Shown: in pieces, positions 42,424-50,224 of the stretch
Layout: every line of letters begins with the position of its first letter
How positions within the stretch are numbered: position 1 is the first letter of the stretch
DNA from: Massilia niastensis DSM 21313
GTDB taxonomy: Bacteria; Pseudomonadota; Gammaproteobacteria; Burkholderiales; Burkholderiaceae_D
Assembly: GCF_000382345.1 (NCBI RefSeq)
Contig: NZ_KB908084.1
Coordinates: 85,652-149,651 of the forward strand
DNA length: 64,000 nucleotides
Direction of reading: 5' to 3'
Position numbers and translations under genes: made by a program
The notes under the pieces: model-generated
Told to the model about the DNA's origin: nothing
The model's input: only the letters and a program-made list of their open reading frames with translations
The model's database searches: none

Positions 42424-44774
42424 AGCTTGAGCTCCACGTGGTACTGGCCGACCCCGATCGAGCGCCCGGTGTCGGGATTCGACGGGATGACGGACAGGTA
42501 GTAGGTACCCGGCGGCACCTTGCGCAGGTCCGGCTGCAGCGACACCGACGCCGATTCGCCCGGCTCCAGGGAGCGCGCCTCGCCCGTGACTTCGCCCAGT
42601 TCCAGCCCGTGCTCGTTGGTGATGACGAGCAGCGGCGCGAACTCGCGCGAGCGCACCGCCGCATGGTTGGTGACGGTGGCTTCGATCGTCAGCCGGCCGG
42701 TGCCGGGGCGGGACCGCACGCCGGTGACGCCGACCTCGCCCGCTTCCGACACCAGCGGCACGCCGCGCAGGGTGCGCTCGCCGCCGTAGGACGCCAGCTG
42801 GGCGCCGGCCGGCGACAGCGCGGCGGCCTTGCCCGCCATGCCATTGGCGCGCAGGAAGGCGTCGAAGTGCGACTGCGCCTTGGCCAGCGCGGCGCCGTCC
42901 TCGAGGCGGTCGGTCGCCATGCCGTCCCCGATCGTGTACAGCTGGCCCTGGGCCAGGTACACCGAGCCGGACACGAAGTCGCTCATCTCGGTCTTGGTCT
43001 GCTTGAGCGGAATCGCGTGCAGGTTGCGGAACGACTTCTCGGTATCGAGGCCGGTGCCCAGCCAGGTCACCTGCGCCGGCGTCTTCAGTCCGTAGCCATT
43101 CGACAGGTAGGCCAGCAGCGAAGGCGCGATGTCGAACTGCGACGAGACCGACTTGATCGACTGCGGCTCCCTGAGCAGCGGCGAGTATACGATCAGCGGC
43201 ACGTGGTAGCGCTCGATGCGGGCGTCCATCGGCAGCTCCGGCAGGCGGTGGTCGCCGGTGATGATGAAGATCGTGTTGTCGTAGCCCGGCAGCGTTTTTG
43301 CCTGCTCGAAGAACATGCGCAGCGCGTCGTCGGTGTACAGGATGCTGCCGAAGATGTCGCGGTGGCGCTGGTGCAGCGGCGAGGACGGCAGCTGGCGCTC
43401 GGCCACGTGGCGGTCGACGCGCCGCATGTAGTCGGCCTGGCCCGGGAAGGTGAACGGGCTGTGCATGCTGGTGGTCTGGATGATGCTCACGAACGGCGCG
43501 GCGACGTCCTTGCGCTCGCGGCGCAGCGCCATCTCCATCAGGTCGCGGTCGGCATAGCCCCAGTCGTTGCTGCGCTTGTGGGGCGGCCCGTAATCCTTCT
43601 CGCTGACGATGCTGTCCACGCCCTGGCGGCGCAGGAACAGGCCTTCGTTGTCGAACTCCATGTTCGAACCCGAATAGAACTTCAGGCGGTAGCCCCGCGA
43701 CTTGAGGACGGTGAGCAGGGATTCGTGGCGCGGCATGCGCTCGCCCAGCGCGGCCAGTCCGTTCTCGCCGAAGGGCAGCGAGCCGAACACGGTGGTCAGC
43801 ACGCCGAAGGTGCGGCCCTGGCCGGCCAGGAAGTTTTCGAAGTACAGGCTGCGCTGGGCCAGCTCGTCGAGGAAGGGCGTGAAGCTGCCGAGCCGCGCTC
43901 CCGGACCGGAGAACGAGCGGCCCAGGCCCTCGACGATGATGAAGACCAGGTTCGGCGGCGTGCCCGGGGCGCCGCTTGCGGCCGCGAACAGCGGGCCGAG
44001 CGTGTCTGGCGTGCGTTCGGCGCGCAGGAAGGGATAGCGCGGGTCCTTGCCGGCCCAGGGCGCATCGCCGTTCGTCTCGGACTGCGCCTTCGGCGCCGGG
44101 CTCGCGTCATGCAGCCAGGCGAGGCTCTTGTCGGTGAAGTAAGAGGTTTTGTTGATGACGAAGGCCTGGTCGGCGTCGGTGCGCACGACGCGCGGCAGGA
44201 AGCGCTCGGGCAGCAGGACGAAGGCCAGCACGCTGGCCGCCAGCCCGACCAGCGCGCTGCGGCCGCTCACCCGTGGCCACCAGCTGCGCATGCTGGCCGC
44301 CAGCAGCGCCCACAGGACGGCCAGCGACAGCGGCAGGGCCGCGCCCAGCAGGGGGCTGAGCGTCCAGCCGCCGCCGACCGTGGTGCCGATCTCGCTGGCG
44401 GAATAGGCGAACAGGTCGGCGCCGAGCGGCACGCCCGACACCCAGTGGTATTGCAGCAGCGCGGCATGAAAGCACAGCAGCATGCTCCAGATCGCTCCGA
44501 GCAGCACGACGCGTGCGCGGCGCGAGGGCACGAGCGCCAGCGGCAGGGCGCCGAGCAGGAACACGAAGCCGAAGCGCAGCAGCGACATGGCGTCGTTGCC
44601 CACGCCGGTGCCGAACAGGGTCGACTGCGGCACCCCGGCGGCGGAGGCGTGGATCGCCTCGGCGATGCGCAGGCACAGCCAGGCCGCCATCAGGGCCGGC
44701 AGCGTTTCGAAGGCGCAGGCGAGGGCGTTGGCACACGCGCCGCCCGCGGCGCGGAGACGTTCGCGGCTTACCAT
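42420..44774 (-). CDS. LTA synthase family sulfatase-fold membrane enzyme
   Basis: 784-aa alkaline-phosphatase-superfamily enzyme of the LtaS/OpgB type, expected to transfer phosphoglycerol or a related group to an envelope glycan. Four to five N-terminal membrane helices (about residues 20-190) precede the sulfatase domain starting PPNLVFIIVEGLGRSFSG, with metal ligand Glu282 and nucleophile Thr322 in GQGRTFGVLTT; TGDHRLPE supplies further metal ligands. An extra C-terminal beta-sandwich of about 100 residues (about 685-784) is unusual for LtaS. It overlaps the upstream YaiO-like gene and downstream glycosidase-like gene. Confidence 0.88.
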   Translation of the reverse strand: MVSRERLRAAGGACANALACAFETLPALMAAWLCLRIAEAIHASAAGVPQSTLFGTGVGNDAMSLLRFGFVFLLGALPLALVPSRRARVVLLGAIWSMLLCFHAALLQYHWVSGVPLGADLFAYSASEIGTTVGGGWTLSPLLGAALPLSLAVLWALLAASMRSWWPRVSGRSALVGLAASVLAFVLLPERFLPRVVRTDADQAFVINKTSYFTDKSLAWLHDASPAPKAQSETNGDAPWAGKDPRYPFLRAERTPDTLGPLFAAASGAPGTPPNLVFIIVEGLGRSFSGPGARLGSFTPFLDELAQRSLYFENFLAGQGRTFGVLTTVFGSLPFGENGLAALGERMPRHESLLTVLKSRGYRLKFYSGSNMEFDNEGLFLRRQGVDSIVSEKDYGPPHKRSNDWGYADRDLMEMALRRERKDVAAPFVSIIQTTSMHSPFTFPGQADYMRRVDRHVAERQLPSSPLHQRHRDIFGSILYTDDALRMFFEQAKTLPGYDNTIFIITGDHRLPELPMDARIERYHVPLIVYSPLLREPQSIKSVSSQFDIAPSLLAYLSNGYGLKTPAQVTWLGTGLDTEKSFRNLHAIPLKQTKTEMSDFVSGSVYLAQGQLYTIGDGMATDRLEDGAALAKAQSHFDAFLRANGMAGKAAALSPAGAQLASYGGERTLRGVPLVSEAGEVGVTGVRSRPGTGRLTIEATVTNHAAVRSREFAPLLVITNEHGLELGEVTGEARSLEPGESASVSLQPDLRKVPPGTYYLSVIPSNPDTGRSIGVGQYHVELKL

Positions 44775-45991
44775 CGGCGGTACAGCGAGAACGACAGGCT
44801 GTGTTCGCGCGCCTCATTGCTGTCGCGCGAGAAGCTGGCGCCGAGACGGCCGCCCCAGTCGCGCGAGAAGTAGTGGACCAGGTTCATGCCGCCGCCGCCC
44901 GAACGGGTACGGCCGCCCACCAGCGACAGCGGGTCGTCGCTGCGGCCGCGGTTGGCGGACAGCTCGACATAGCTGTCGGCGTCGCCCCGGTAGTAGTAGC
45001 GGCCCAGCAGGCGGTTGCCCGAGCTGCGCGAACCTTCCGAGACGATGTTCTGGTGGCGCAGCTGGAAGTAGAAGTTGCCCGTGTACTTGCCGAGGGTGAC
45101 GCCATAGATGTTCACGCGGCCGTCGAAGCCGAGCACGTCGTCGCTGATCGACAGCTCGTAGCCGTTGCCGATCGATTGGTACAGCTCGACCCGTCCGGAA
45201 TTGGCCGGGAACAGGCGCGCGGCCGGCGCGCGCTGGTAGCGCAGGTTGGCATAGGCGCCGTCCCACAGGTTGACATAGGCGTCCAGCGCCCAGGCGTGGC
45301 CGGTCTGGTCGAAGCGGTGCGCGCGCAGGGTCTCGAAGCCGAGCGAGCCGCGCCTGGTGTAATGGCGCACGCTGGCGGTCTGCTCGTTCCAGCGCGGGGT
45401 GTCGCCGCCGACGTCGGTCCAGGTCGAGGACAGGCTGGCGGCCCAGGTGTAGCCGGCGGCGATGGCGGCGTCCGGGCTGGCCGGGCGCGGCTGCATGGCC
45501 GACAGCGCGGCCTCGATCTCGGCCATGTCGCCGCCTGCCTGGCGCGCACGGGCCAGGTCGGCGCGCGCCTCAGGCAGGCGGCCGTCGGCGCGGTAGGAGC
45601 GGGCGCGGGCCAGGTAGCCGGCCGGGTCGTTCGGCTGCAGTGCGATCAGGTGCGTGGTGGCGTCGATGGCCTTTGCGGGCTGGTCATTCCATTGATACAT
45701 GTTGCCAAGCGCCGACCAGACATCGGCATAGGTCGGCGACGCCTTGGCGGCGGCGGTCAGGTCGGCCTCCGCTTCGGTCCAGCGCTCCAGGCGGGTGAGC
45801 ACGATGCCGCGGCCCAGCAGCACGTCGACATTGCCCGGCGAGCGCGCCAGCAGGGCGTTGTAGGCGGCCAGCGCCAGCGCCGGCTGGCCGCTGTTGGCGA
45901 GGGTGCGCGCCTTGTCGTACTGCTCGTCGAACGATGCTGTGGGGGTGGCTGGCTGGACTTCGGCGGGAGGCGGCTGGAAATCGACGAACAT
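44768..45991 (-). CDS. YaiO-like outer membrane beta-barrel protein with TPRs
   Basis: 407 aa. Residues about 22-165 are TPR repeats (DEQYDKARTLANSGQPALALAAYNALLARSPGN; YADVWSALGNMYQWNDQPAKAIDATTHLIALQP; AGYLARARSYRADG). The C-terminal 230 residues form an amphipathic barrel (YTWAASLSSTWTDVGGD ... LSFSLYRRW) with aromatic C-terminus, matching YaiO/PgaA-like OM barrels. Oddly, the start MFVDFQPPPAEVQP shows no signal peptide, and an in-frame stop lies about 11 codons upstream. A protein of this kind should be exported, so the true start or a frameshift upstream is in question. First gene of the envelope operon. Confidence 0.8.
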   Translation of the reverse strand: MFVDFQPPPAEVQPATPTASFDEQYDKARTLANSGQPALALAAYNALLARSPGNVDVLLGRGIVLTRLERWTEAEADLTAAAKASPTYADVWSALGNMYQWNDQPAKAIDATTHLIALQPNDPAGYLARARSYRADGRLPEARADLARARQAGGDMAEIEAALSAMQPRPASPDAAIAAGYTWAASLSSTWTDVGGDTPRWNEQTASVRHYTRRGSLGFETLRAHRFDQTGHAWALDAYVNLWDGAYANLRYQRAPAARLFPANSGRVELYQSIGNGYELSISDDVLGFDGRVNIYGVTLGKYTGNFYFQLRHQNIVSEGSRSSGNRLLGRYYYRGDADSYVELSANRGRSDDPLSLVGGRTRSGGGGMNLVHYFSRDWGGRLGASFSRDSNEAREHSLSFSLYRRW

Positions 45992-46268
45992 GTAGGCGTA
46001 AGGATGAATGAGATGAATGCTTTAAGGCAAGCCCGCACTCTGCCCGAGGGCTTTTGGTGCGTCAAGGAAAGCATGTTAGCGGACGCTACAGTGTGGCGCG
46101 CAGCCGTCAAACCCGTGTTTTCCTGCCCAGCCGGCGCCCGTCTTGCATGGCATGGCCAGATACGGAACAGTGCGCGAAAAGGTCGGAAAACATTGACATT
46201 CTGGCTAAAGCATGGCGCAATCCGAGGCGGCTCTTCCAATGGGGCCCGTTAATCGAAACAGGAATGAA
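45992..46268. other. divergent intergenic region
   Basis: 277 bp between the YaiO-like operon and the LacI-type regulator gene. Promoters for both must lie here but none is convincing. An out-of-frame stretch upstream of the YaiO-like gene (about 45960-46075, starting MLSLTHQKPSGRV) is weakly hydrophobic and could be the lost export signal. Confidence 0.35.
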
Positions 46269-47297
46269 ATGAGTAGATCCGGTAGTGGGAAGGCGAGGGG
46301 AACGGGGCGGACCACGCTCGAGCAGGTGGCGGCCCAGGCCGGGGTGTCGATCATGACGGCCTCGCGCGCGCTCAGCCAGCCACAGCTGGTGTCGGAAGCG
46401 ACGCGCATCAAGGTCGAGCAGGCGGTCGCCGAACTGGGCTATGTACCCAACCGCGCCGCACGCGCGCTGGCGTCGGCGCAGTCGCATGTGATCGTGGTGC
46501 TGGTGCCGTCGCTGTCGAACCTGGTGTTCACCGCGGTGCTGGACGGCATCCAGGATGCGGTGGGCCCGGGACGCTACCAGCTCCTGATCGGCAATACCCA
46601 TTACTCCGATGCGCAGGAAGAAAAGCTGCTGAGCATTTACCTGCAATCGAACCCGGACGGCATACTCCTGTCGAGCCTTGCGCACAGCCCGCAGGTGGCG
46701 CAGATGCTGGCGGCGTCGAAGGTGCCGGTGGTGTCGATGATGGACCTGGCCGACAATACGGACGTGCTGTCGGTCGGCTTCTCCCAGCTCGACGCCGGCA
46801 TGGCGATGACGCGCTACCTGATCGACAAGGGTTACCGGCGCATCGGCTTCATCGGCGCCCAGCTCGACGAGCGGACCCTGCGCCGCGCCGACGGCTACCG
46901 CCAGGCGATGCAGGCGGCGGGGCTGGCCGACCAGCGCCTCGAAGTGATGGTGCCGGATTCGTCGACCATCGCCCTCGGGGCCGAGCTGATGGGGCGGATG
47001 CTCGACAGCGTGCCCGATGTCGACGCCGTGTTCTGCTGTAACGACGACCTGGCGCATGGCGCCATCTTCCATTGCCAGCGCCAGGGCATCCGCATTCCGG
47101 AACAGATCGCGATCAGCGGCTTCAACGACTTGCCGGCCTCGGCCTGGATGATGCCGTCGTTGACCACCATCGATACCCCGCGCTACCAGGTCGGCTATGA
47201 AGCCGCATCCCTGCTGCTGCAGCTCATCGCCGGCAAGGAACCGGAGCGCCGGCGCATCGACCTCGGCTTCACCCTGCGGGAACGCGAGAGCACTTAA
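46269..47297 (+). CDS. LacI/GntR-type transcriptional regulator
   Basis: 342-aa repressor-type regulator. The N-terminal helix-turn-helix TTLEQVAAQAGVSIMTASRALSQPQLVSEATRIKVEQAVAELGYVPNRAARALAS includes the hinge helix; the rest is the periplasmic-binding-like sensor domain (HVIVVLVPSLSNLVF ... YRRIGFIGAQLDERTLRRADGYRQAM ... DAVFCCNDDLAHGAIFHCQRQGI). It resembles GntR, the gluconate repressor. ATG 46269 has AGG 8 bp upstream. A 14-bp LacI-type operator lies before gntK 69 bp downstream and again before the transporter gene at 56455, so this protein is the likely regulator of both. Confidence 0.92.
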   Translation: MSRSGSGKARGTGRTTLEQVAAQAGVSIMTASRALSQPQLVSEATRIKVEQAVAELGYVPNRAARALASAQSHVIVVLVPSLSNLVFTAVLDGIQDAVGPGRYQLLIGNTHYSDAQEEKLLSIYLQSNPDGILLSSLAHSPQVAQMLAASKVPVVSMMDLADNTDVLSVGFSQLDAGMAMTRYLIDKGYRRIGFIGAQLDERTLRRADGYRQAMQAAGLADQRLEVMVPDSSTIALGAELMGRMLDSVPDVDAVFCCNDDLAHGAIFHCQRQGIRIPEQIAISGFNDLPASAWMMPSLTTIDTPRYQVGYEAASLLLQLIAGKEPERRRIDLGFTLREREST

Positions 47298-47365
47298 CAA
47301 CACCTGGCCTCTTTTTCTCCCGTGGCGCTTTACAGGCAGGCGCCAACCCGGCTATGCTGGTGTTT

Positions 47366-47379
47366 TGTTAGCGCTATCA
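47366..47379. promoter_or_regulatory. LacI-type operator before gntK
   Basis: TGTTAGCGCTATCA, a near-perfect palindrome centred on GCGC, 8 bp before the gluconokinase ATG. Its reverse complement is identical to the sequence at 56455-56468. Confidence 0.8.
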
Positions 47380-47387
47380 TAGGAATC

Positions 47388-47915
47388 ATGGAAGCAAACG
47401 GGAAGGGCGGGGACCAGGGCATCGCCTGGGTCATCATGGGAGTCTGCGGCTGCGGCAAGAGCCAGACCGGATCGCGCCTGGCAGCGCGGCTCGGGGCGCC
47501 GTTCATCGAGGGCGACGACTACCATTCGGCCGCCAACGTGGCCAAGATGAAGGCGGGCGTGCCGCTGACCGACGAGGACCGCCAGGGGTGGCTGGAGGCG
47601 CTGCGCGACGAGCTTGCCGGACGCGGCGGGCAAGGCGCGGTGCTGTCCTGTTCGTCGCTCAAGCGCGCCTATCGCGACATCCTGCGCGGGGCGGGGGATG
47701 TGCGCTTCGTCCACCTGGCCGGGGAGCGCGGCCTGATCGCCGAGCGCATGGGCGCACGGCCGGGACATTACATGCCGACGTCCTTGCTCGACAGCCAGAT
47801 GGCGTCGCTGGAGCCGCTGCAGCCGGACGAAACAGGGATCACGCTCGACATTCGCGATACGCCTGAACGCCTGGTCGAGCAGATACTCGCTTATTCGGCC
47901 GGCATGCGGCTGTAG
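47388..47915 (+). CDS. gntK: gluconokinase
   Basis: 175-aa P-loop kinase converting D-gluconate and ATP to 6-phosphogluconate, feeding the Entner-Doudoroff or pentose phosphate pathway. Walker A is GVCGCGKS (residues 18-25); FIEGDDYHSAANVAKMKAGVPLTDEDRQGWLEAL and LSCSSLKRAYRDILR are signature GntK blocks, as is RPGHYMPTSLLDSQMASLEPL. It follows the LacI-type gene by 90 bp, with the operator next to its ATG. Its 3' end overlaps the convergent cupin gene by 25 bp. Confidence 0.95.
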   Translation: MEANGKGGDQGIAWVIMGVCGCGKSQTGSRLAARLGAPFIEGDDYHSAANVAKMKAGVPLTDEDRQGWLEALRDELAGRGGQGAVLSCSSLKRAYRDILRGAGDVRFVHLAGERGLIAERMGARPGHYMPTSLLDSQMASLEPLQPDETGITLDIRDTPERLVEQILAYSAGMRL

Positions 47916-48436
47916 CAACGCGAACGATAGGGCGGCAGCTCGTTCAGTGGAAGGCCGTACAGGTGCAAGTGGAAGGTCGGTTCGGCTCCCATGGCATACG
48001 TCGAGTGAATCGCCTTCGCAGGAAGGCGGATGACATCCATCGCCTTGACTTCCTGGCGGTAGACCGGCTTCACCGTCCTGCCGCCAGGCTCGTGCATCTC
48101 ATAGATGACGTTCAGTTCGACGCCCGACAAGCCGGCAATGACGGCCCAGGTCCGATGCTCGTGGGGCTCGCTGCGCACACCGGCGGCGTCGGACACGAGG
48201 TACAGGGAAGGTCCTCCTCTCGTCTCATGCAGCGCGTACACCAGTTCCTCGCCGTCGACGGCGCGACGGAAGCTTGATTCCTCCCGCTGCATGGTCCCGG
48301 CAAGGGCCAGCATCGCGACGCCGATGCGTTGCAGTTCATGCTCGCCCGGGTCCTTGCCGATTGCCAGATTCGATAGATCCTCAAAGAATTGTGTGATCAT
48401 GAGAGCCTGTCTGGTAGCCGCGTCTGATTTACGCAT
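47891..48436 (-). CDS. cysteine dioxygenase-like cupin protein
   Basis: 181-aa single-domain cupin. Metal-binding motif EPHEHRTWAVIAGLSGVE supplies two His, with a third in AKAIHSTYAM, matching the 3-His centre of cysteine/thiol dioxygenases. FHLHLYGLPLNEL is also typical of that family's C-terminus. It could oxidise a thiol substrate; the actual one is unknown. The ATG at 48436 lies inside the end of the tetR gene (8-bp overlap), so the two are coupled. Its 3' end overlaps gntK on the other strand. Confidence 0.82.
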   Translation of the reverse strand: MRKSDAATRQALMITQFFEDLSNLAIGKDPGEHELQRIGVAMLALAGTMQREESSFRRAVDGEELVYALHETRGGPSLYLVSDAAGVRSEPHEHRTWAVIAGLSGVELNVIYEMHEPGGRTVKPVYRQEVKAMDVIRLPAKAIHSTYAMGAEPTFHLHLYGLPLNELPPYRSRCYSRMPAE

Positions 48437-49112
48437 GCGGGATTTTCCTGCCCGGCCGACTGCTGCGAACGGCCGCGTCGGCAAGCGCCTGGCGGACCAG
48501 GGTCTTCGCGGCCCAGGTCGAGGCAGCAATGCATTCCTTGATCGGCGCACCGGCCACGTCACGCATGGCCAGGACCGCCTCCGTTCCCATGGTCAGGGCG
48601 AGCGCGGTGCGGAGCCGCCGCCGCGCCGGCGCATCCAGCCGGTCGCTCAGTCCGTCCACGATCGGATCGATGTACTTCATGCGCCGCCCCACGCGCGAGG
48701 GCCGCTCGCCTGGGATGCTGTCGAGCCACATCTGCATGAAGGCGCGTTCGACCACGTGCACCCCGGCCTCGTCATCGAGGAGAAGGCGGTTCAGCGCTTC
48801 CGCAGCACGCCCGATGGCGGCGACCGGCTCGGTGCCCGGCGGTACGAGTTCTTCCAGCGGCACGGCGGCACGGCCGAAATAGGCTTCGTGGATGAGCGCG
48901 TCCACCGAGGCGAAGTAGCGGTAGACGGTGGCGCGCGATACCTCGGCCCTGCTGGCCACGTCCTGGAGGGTCGGCGCCTGGCCCGCGTCGGTCAGTTCCA
49001 GCGCCGCATCCAGCAGCGCCTGGTAGGTCCGCAGCTTCTGGCCGGCGCGCCCCTGTTCGAGGCTGGCGCGCGTGGTGAGGGGCCTGGTGTGCATCGTCCT
49101 TGACTTCTCCAT
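48429..49112 (-). CDS. TetR-family transcriptional regulator
   Basis: 227-aa regulator. The HTH is KLRTYQALLDAALELTDAGQAPTLQDVASRAEVSRATVYRYFASVDALIHEAYF, and the ligand-binding all-helical C-terminal domain follows (EAVLAMRDVAGAPIKECIAASTW). It is divergent from the SnoaL-like gene, and the 99-bp spacer contains the perfect palindrome GTCTCATATGAGAC, a likely binding site. It is coupled to the cupin gene downstream. The inducer is unknown, perhaps a substrate of the neighbouring genes. Confidence 0.92.
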   Translation of the reverse strand: MEKSRTMHTRPLTTRASLEQGRAGQKLRTYQALLDAALELTDAGQAPTLQDVASRAEVSRATVYRYFASVDALIHEAYFGRAAVPLEELVPPGTEPVAAIGRAAEALNRLLLDDEAGVHVVERAFMQMWLDSIPGERPSRVGRRMKYIDPIVDGLSDRLDAPARRRLRTALALTMGTEAVLAMRDVAGAPIKECIAASTWAAKTLVRQALADAAVRSSRPGRKIPHA

Positions 49113-49138
49113 GATCGTGGTCTATTCATGATACATGC

Positions 49139-49152
49139 GTCTCATATGAGAC
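49139..49152. promoter_or_regulatory. palindromic operator between tetR and SnoaL-like gene
   Basis: GTCTCATATGAGAC is a perfect 14-bp palindrome, 26 bp from the tetR start and about 60 bp from the SnoaL-like start. Its position and symmetry fit a TetR-dimer site controlling both directions. Confidence 0.75.
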
Positions 49153-49211
49153 ATATGTAACATTATAGCCAGCCAGGGATTTTTGACCGGTTTTTTTATC
49201 AGGAGACAGTC

Positions 49212-49652
49212 ATGGCGAACCTTACCCCTGCGCAGTACGACGCGCTGATCGATCGGCATTTCCAGTACGAAGCGGAAGACGACGTGGACGGCGTCCTGTC
49301 GACGCTGACCGACGACCTCACCCACGATCTCGTGGGATGGCCGTCCGGCGCTTCCCGCACCAAGGACCAGGCGCGCGCCTTCTATGAGCGCATGTTCGCG
49401 GACCTCGCAGGCGAGGGGATTACCAAGGTCAGGCGTCTGTATGGCGAGGGTTTCGTCGTGGATGAAAGCATCTGGCATGGGCGGGCCGTGGGCCACCCGC
49501 TGGGCCTGCCCGGCCATGACCGGCCGCTGAGCTTCCGGATCCTGCATATCTTCGAAGTGGAGCCGGATGGCAAGATACGGCGCGAGAACGTCTGGCTGGA
49601 CACGGCGGCCATCCTGCAGCAGCTTTCCGAACCGGTTGCAGCACAACACTAG
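49212..49652 (+). CDS. nuclear transport factor 2 / SnoaL-like protein
   Basis: 146-aa small alpha+beta barrel of the SnoaL/ketosteroid-isomerase type. TPAQYDALIDRHFQYEAEDDVDGVLSTLTDDLTHDLVGWPSG forms the cone helices and first strand; RTKDQARAFYERMFADL and FRILHIFEVEPDGKIRRENVWLDTAAI complete the fold. The polar pocket residues do not define a reaction. AGGAGA lies 8 bp before the ATG. The cytochrome gene follows 15 bp later, so they are likely co-transcribed under the TetR regulator. Confidence 0.85.
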   Translation: MANLTPAQYDALIDRHFQYEAEDDVDGVLSTLTDDLTHDLVGWPSGASRTKDQARAFYERMFADLAGEGITKVRRLYGEGFVVDESIWHGRAVGHPLGLPGHDRPLSFRILHIFEVEPDGKIRRENVWLDTAAILQQLSEPVAAQH

Positions 49653-49667
49653 GATGCGGAGGCACTC

Positions 49668-50192
49668 ATGTCGAATCACATCTACAGGACGTGCATCGTG
49701 CAGGCCCTGCTGCTGGCGCTCAGCCTGCCGGCCACGGCGTACTCGGCAGACAAGGCCGGCCGCCAGGAAGCTTCGGGAAAGGCGGCGGAAGGAAAGTACA
49801 TCGAACGCGGGCGCTACCTCGTGCGCATTGCCGCCTGCAATGACTGCCACACGGCAGGCTATGCCCAGACCGGCGGGCAGGTTCCGGAAAAGGACTGGCT
49901 TCTCGGCGACCGGCTCGGCTGGCGTGGCGCCTGGGGAACGACCTACCCGGCCAACCTGCGCCTGGCGATGAGCAGGGTGAGCGAGGACGACTGGATCAGG
50001 GCCGCGAAGACGGTGCAGCTACGGCCGCCGATGCCCTGGTTCGCGCTGCGCGACATGGACAAGGAGGATCTGCGCGCGATCTATCGCTTCGTGCGCCACC
50101 TGGGACCGGCTGGAAGCCAGGCTCCCGCCTTCGTTCCGCCGGACCAGGCTCCTTCGGGTCCGTATATTCAATTTCCGGGGCAACACCAGTAA
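49668..50192 (+). CDS. c-type cytochrome
   Basis: 174-aa exported monoheme cytochrome c. Signal peptide IVQALLLALSLPATAYSA; heme site CNDCH at residues 57-61; probable axial Met122 in RPPMPWFALRDM; C-terminal helix DLRAIYRFVRHLG. Such proteins usually accept electrons from a periplasmic dehydrogenase, but none is encoded beside it. It follows the SnoaL-like gene by 15 bp with GGAGG before the ATG region. Confidence 0.88.
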   Translation: MSNHIYRTCIVQALLLALSLPATAYSADKAGRQEASGKAAEGKYIERGRYLVRIAACNDCHTAGYAQTGGQVPEKDWLLGDRLGWRGAWGTTYPANLRLAMSRVSEDDWIRAAKTVQLRPPMPWFALRDMDKEDLRAIYRFVRHLGPAGSQAPAFVPPDQAPSGPYIQFPGQHQ

Positions 50193-50224
50193 GCGGACTT
50201 CCGGCGGGCGGACCCGGCGCTACC

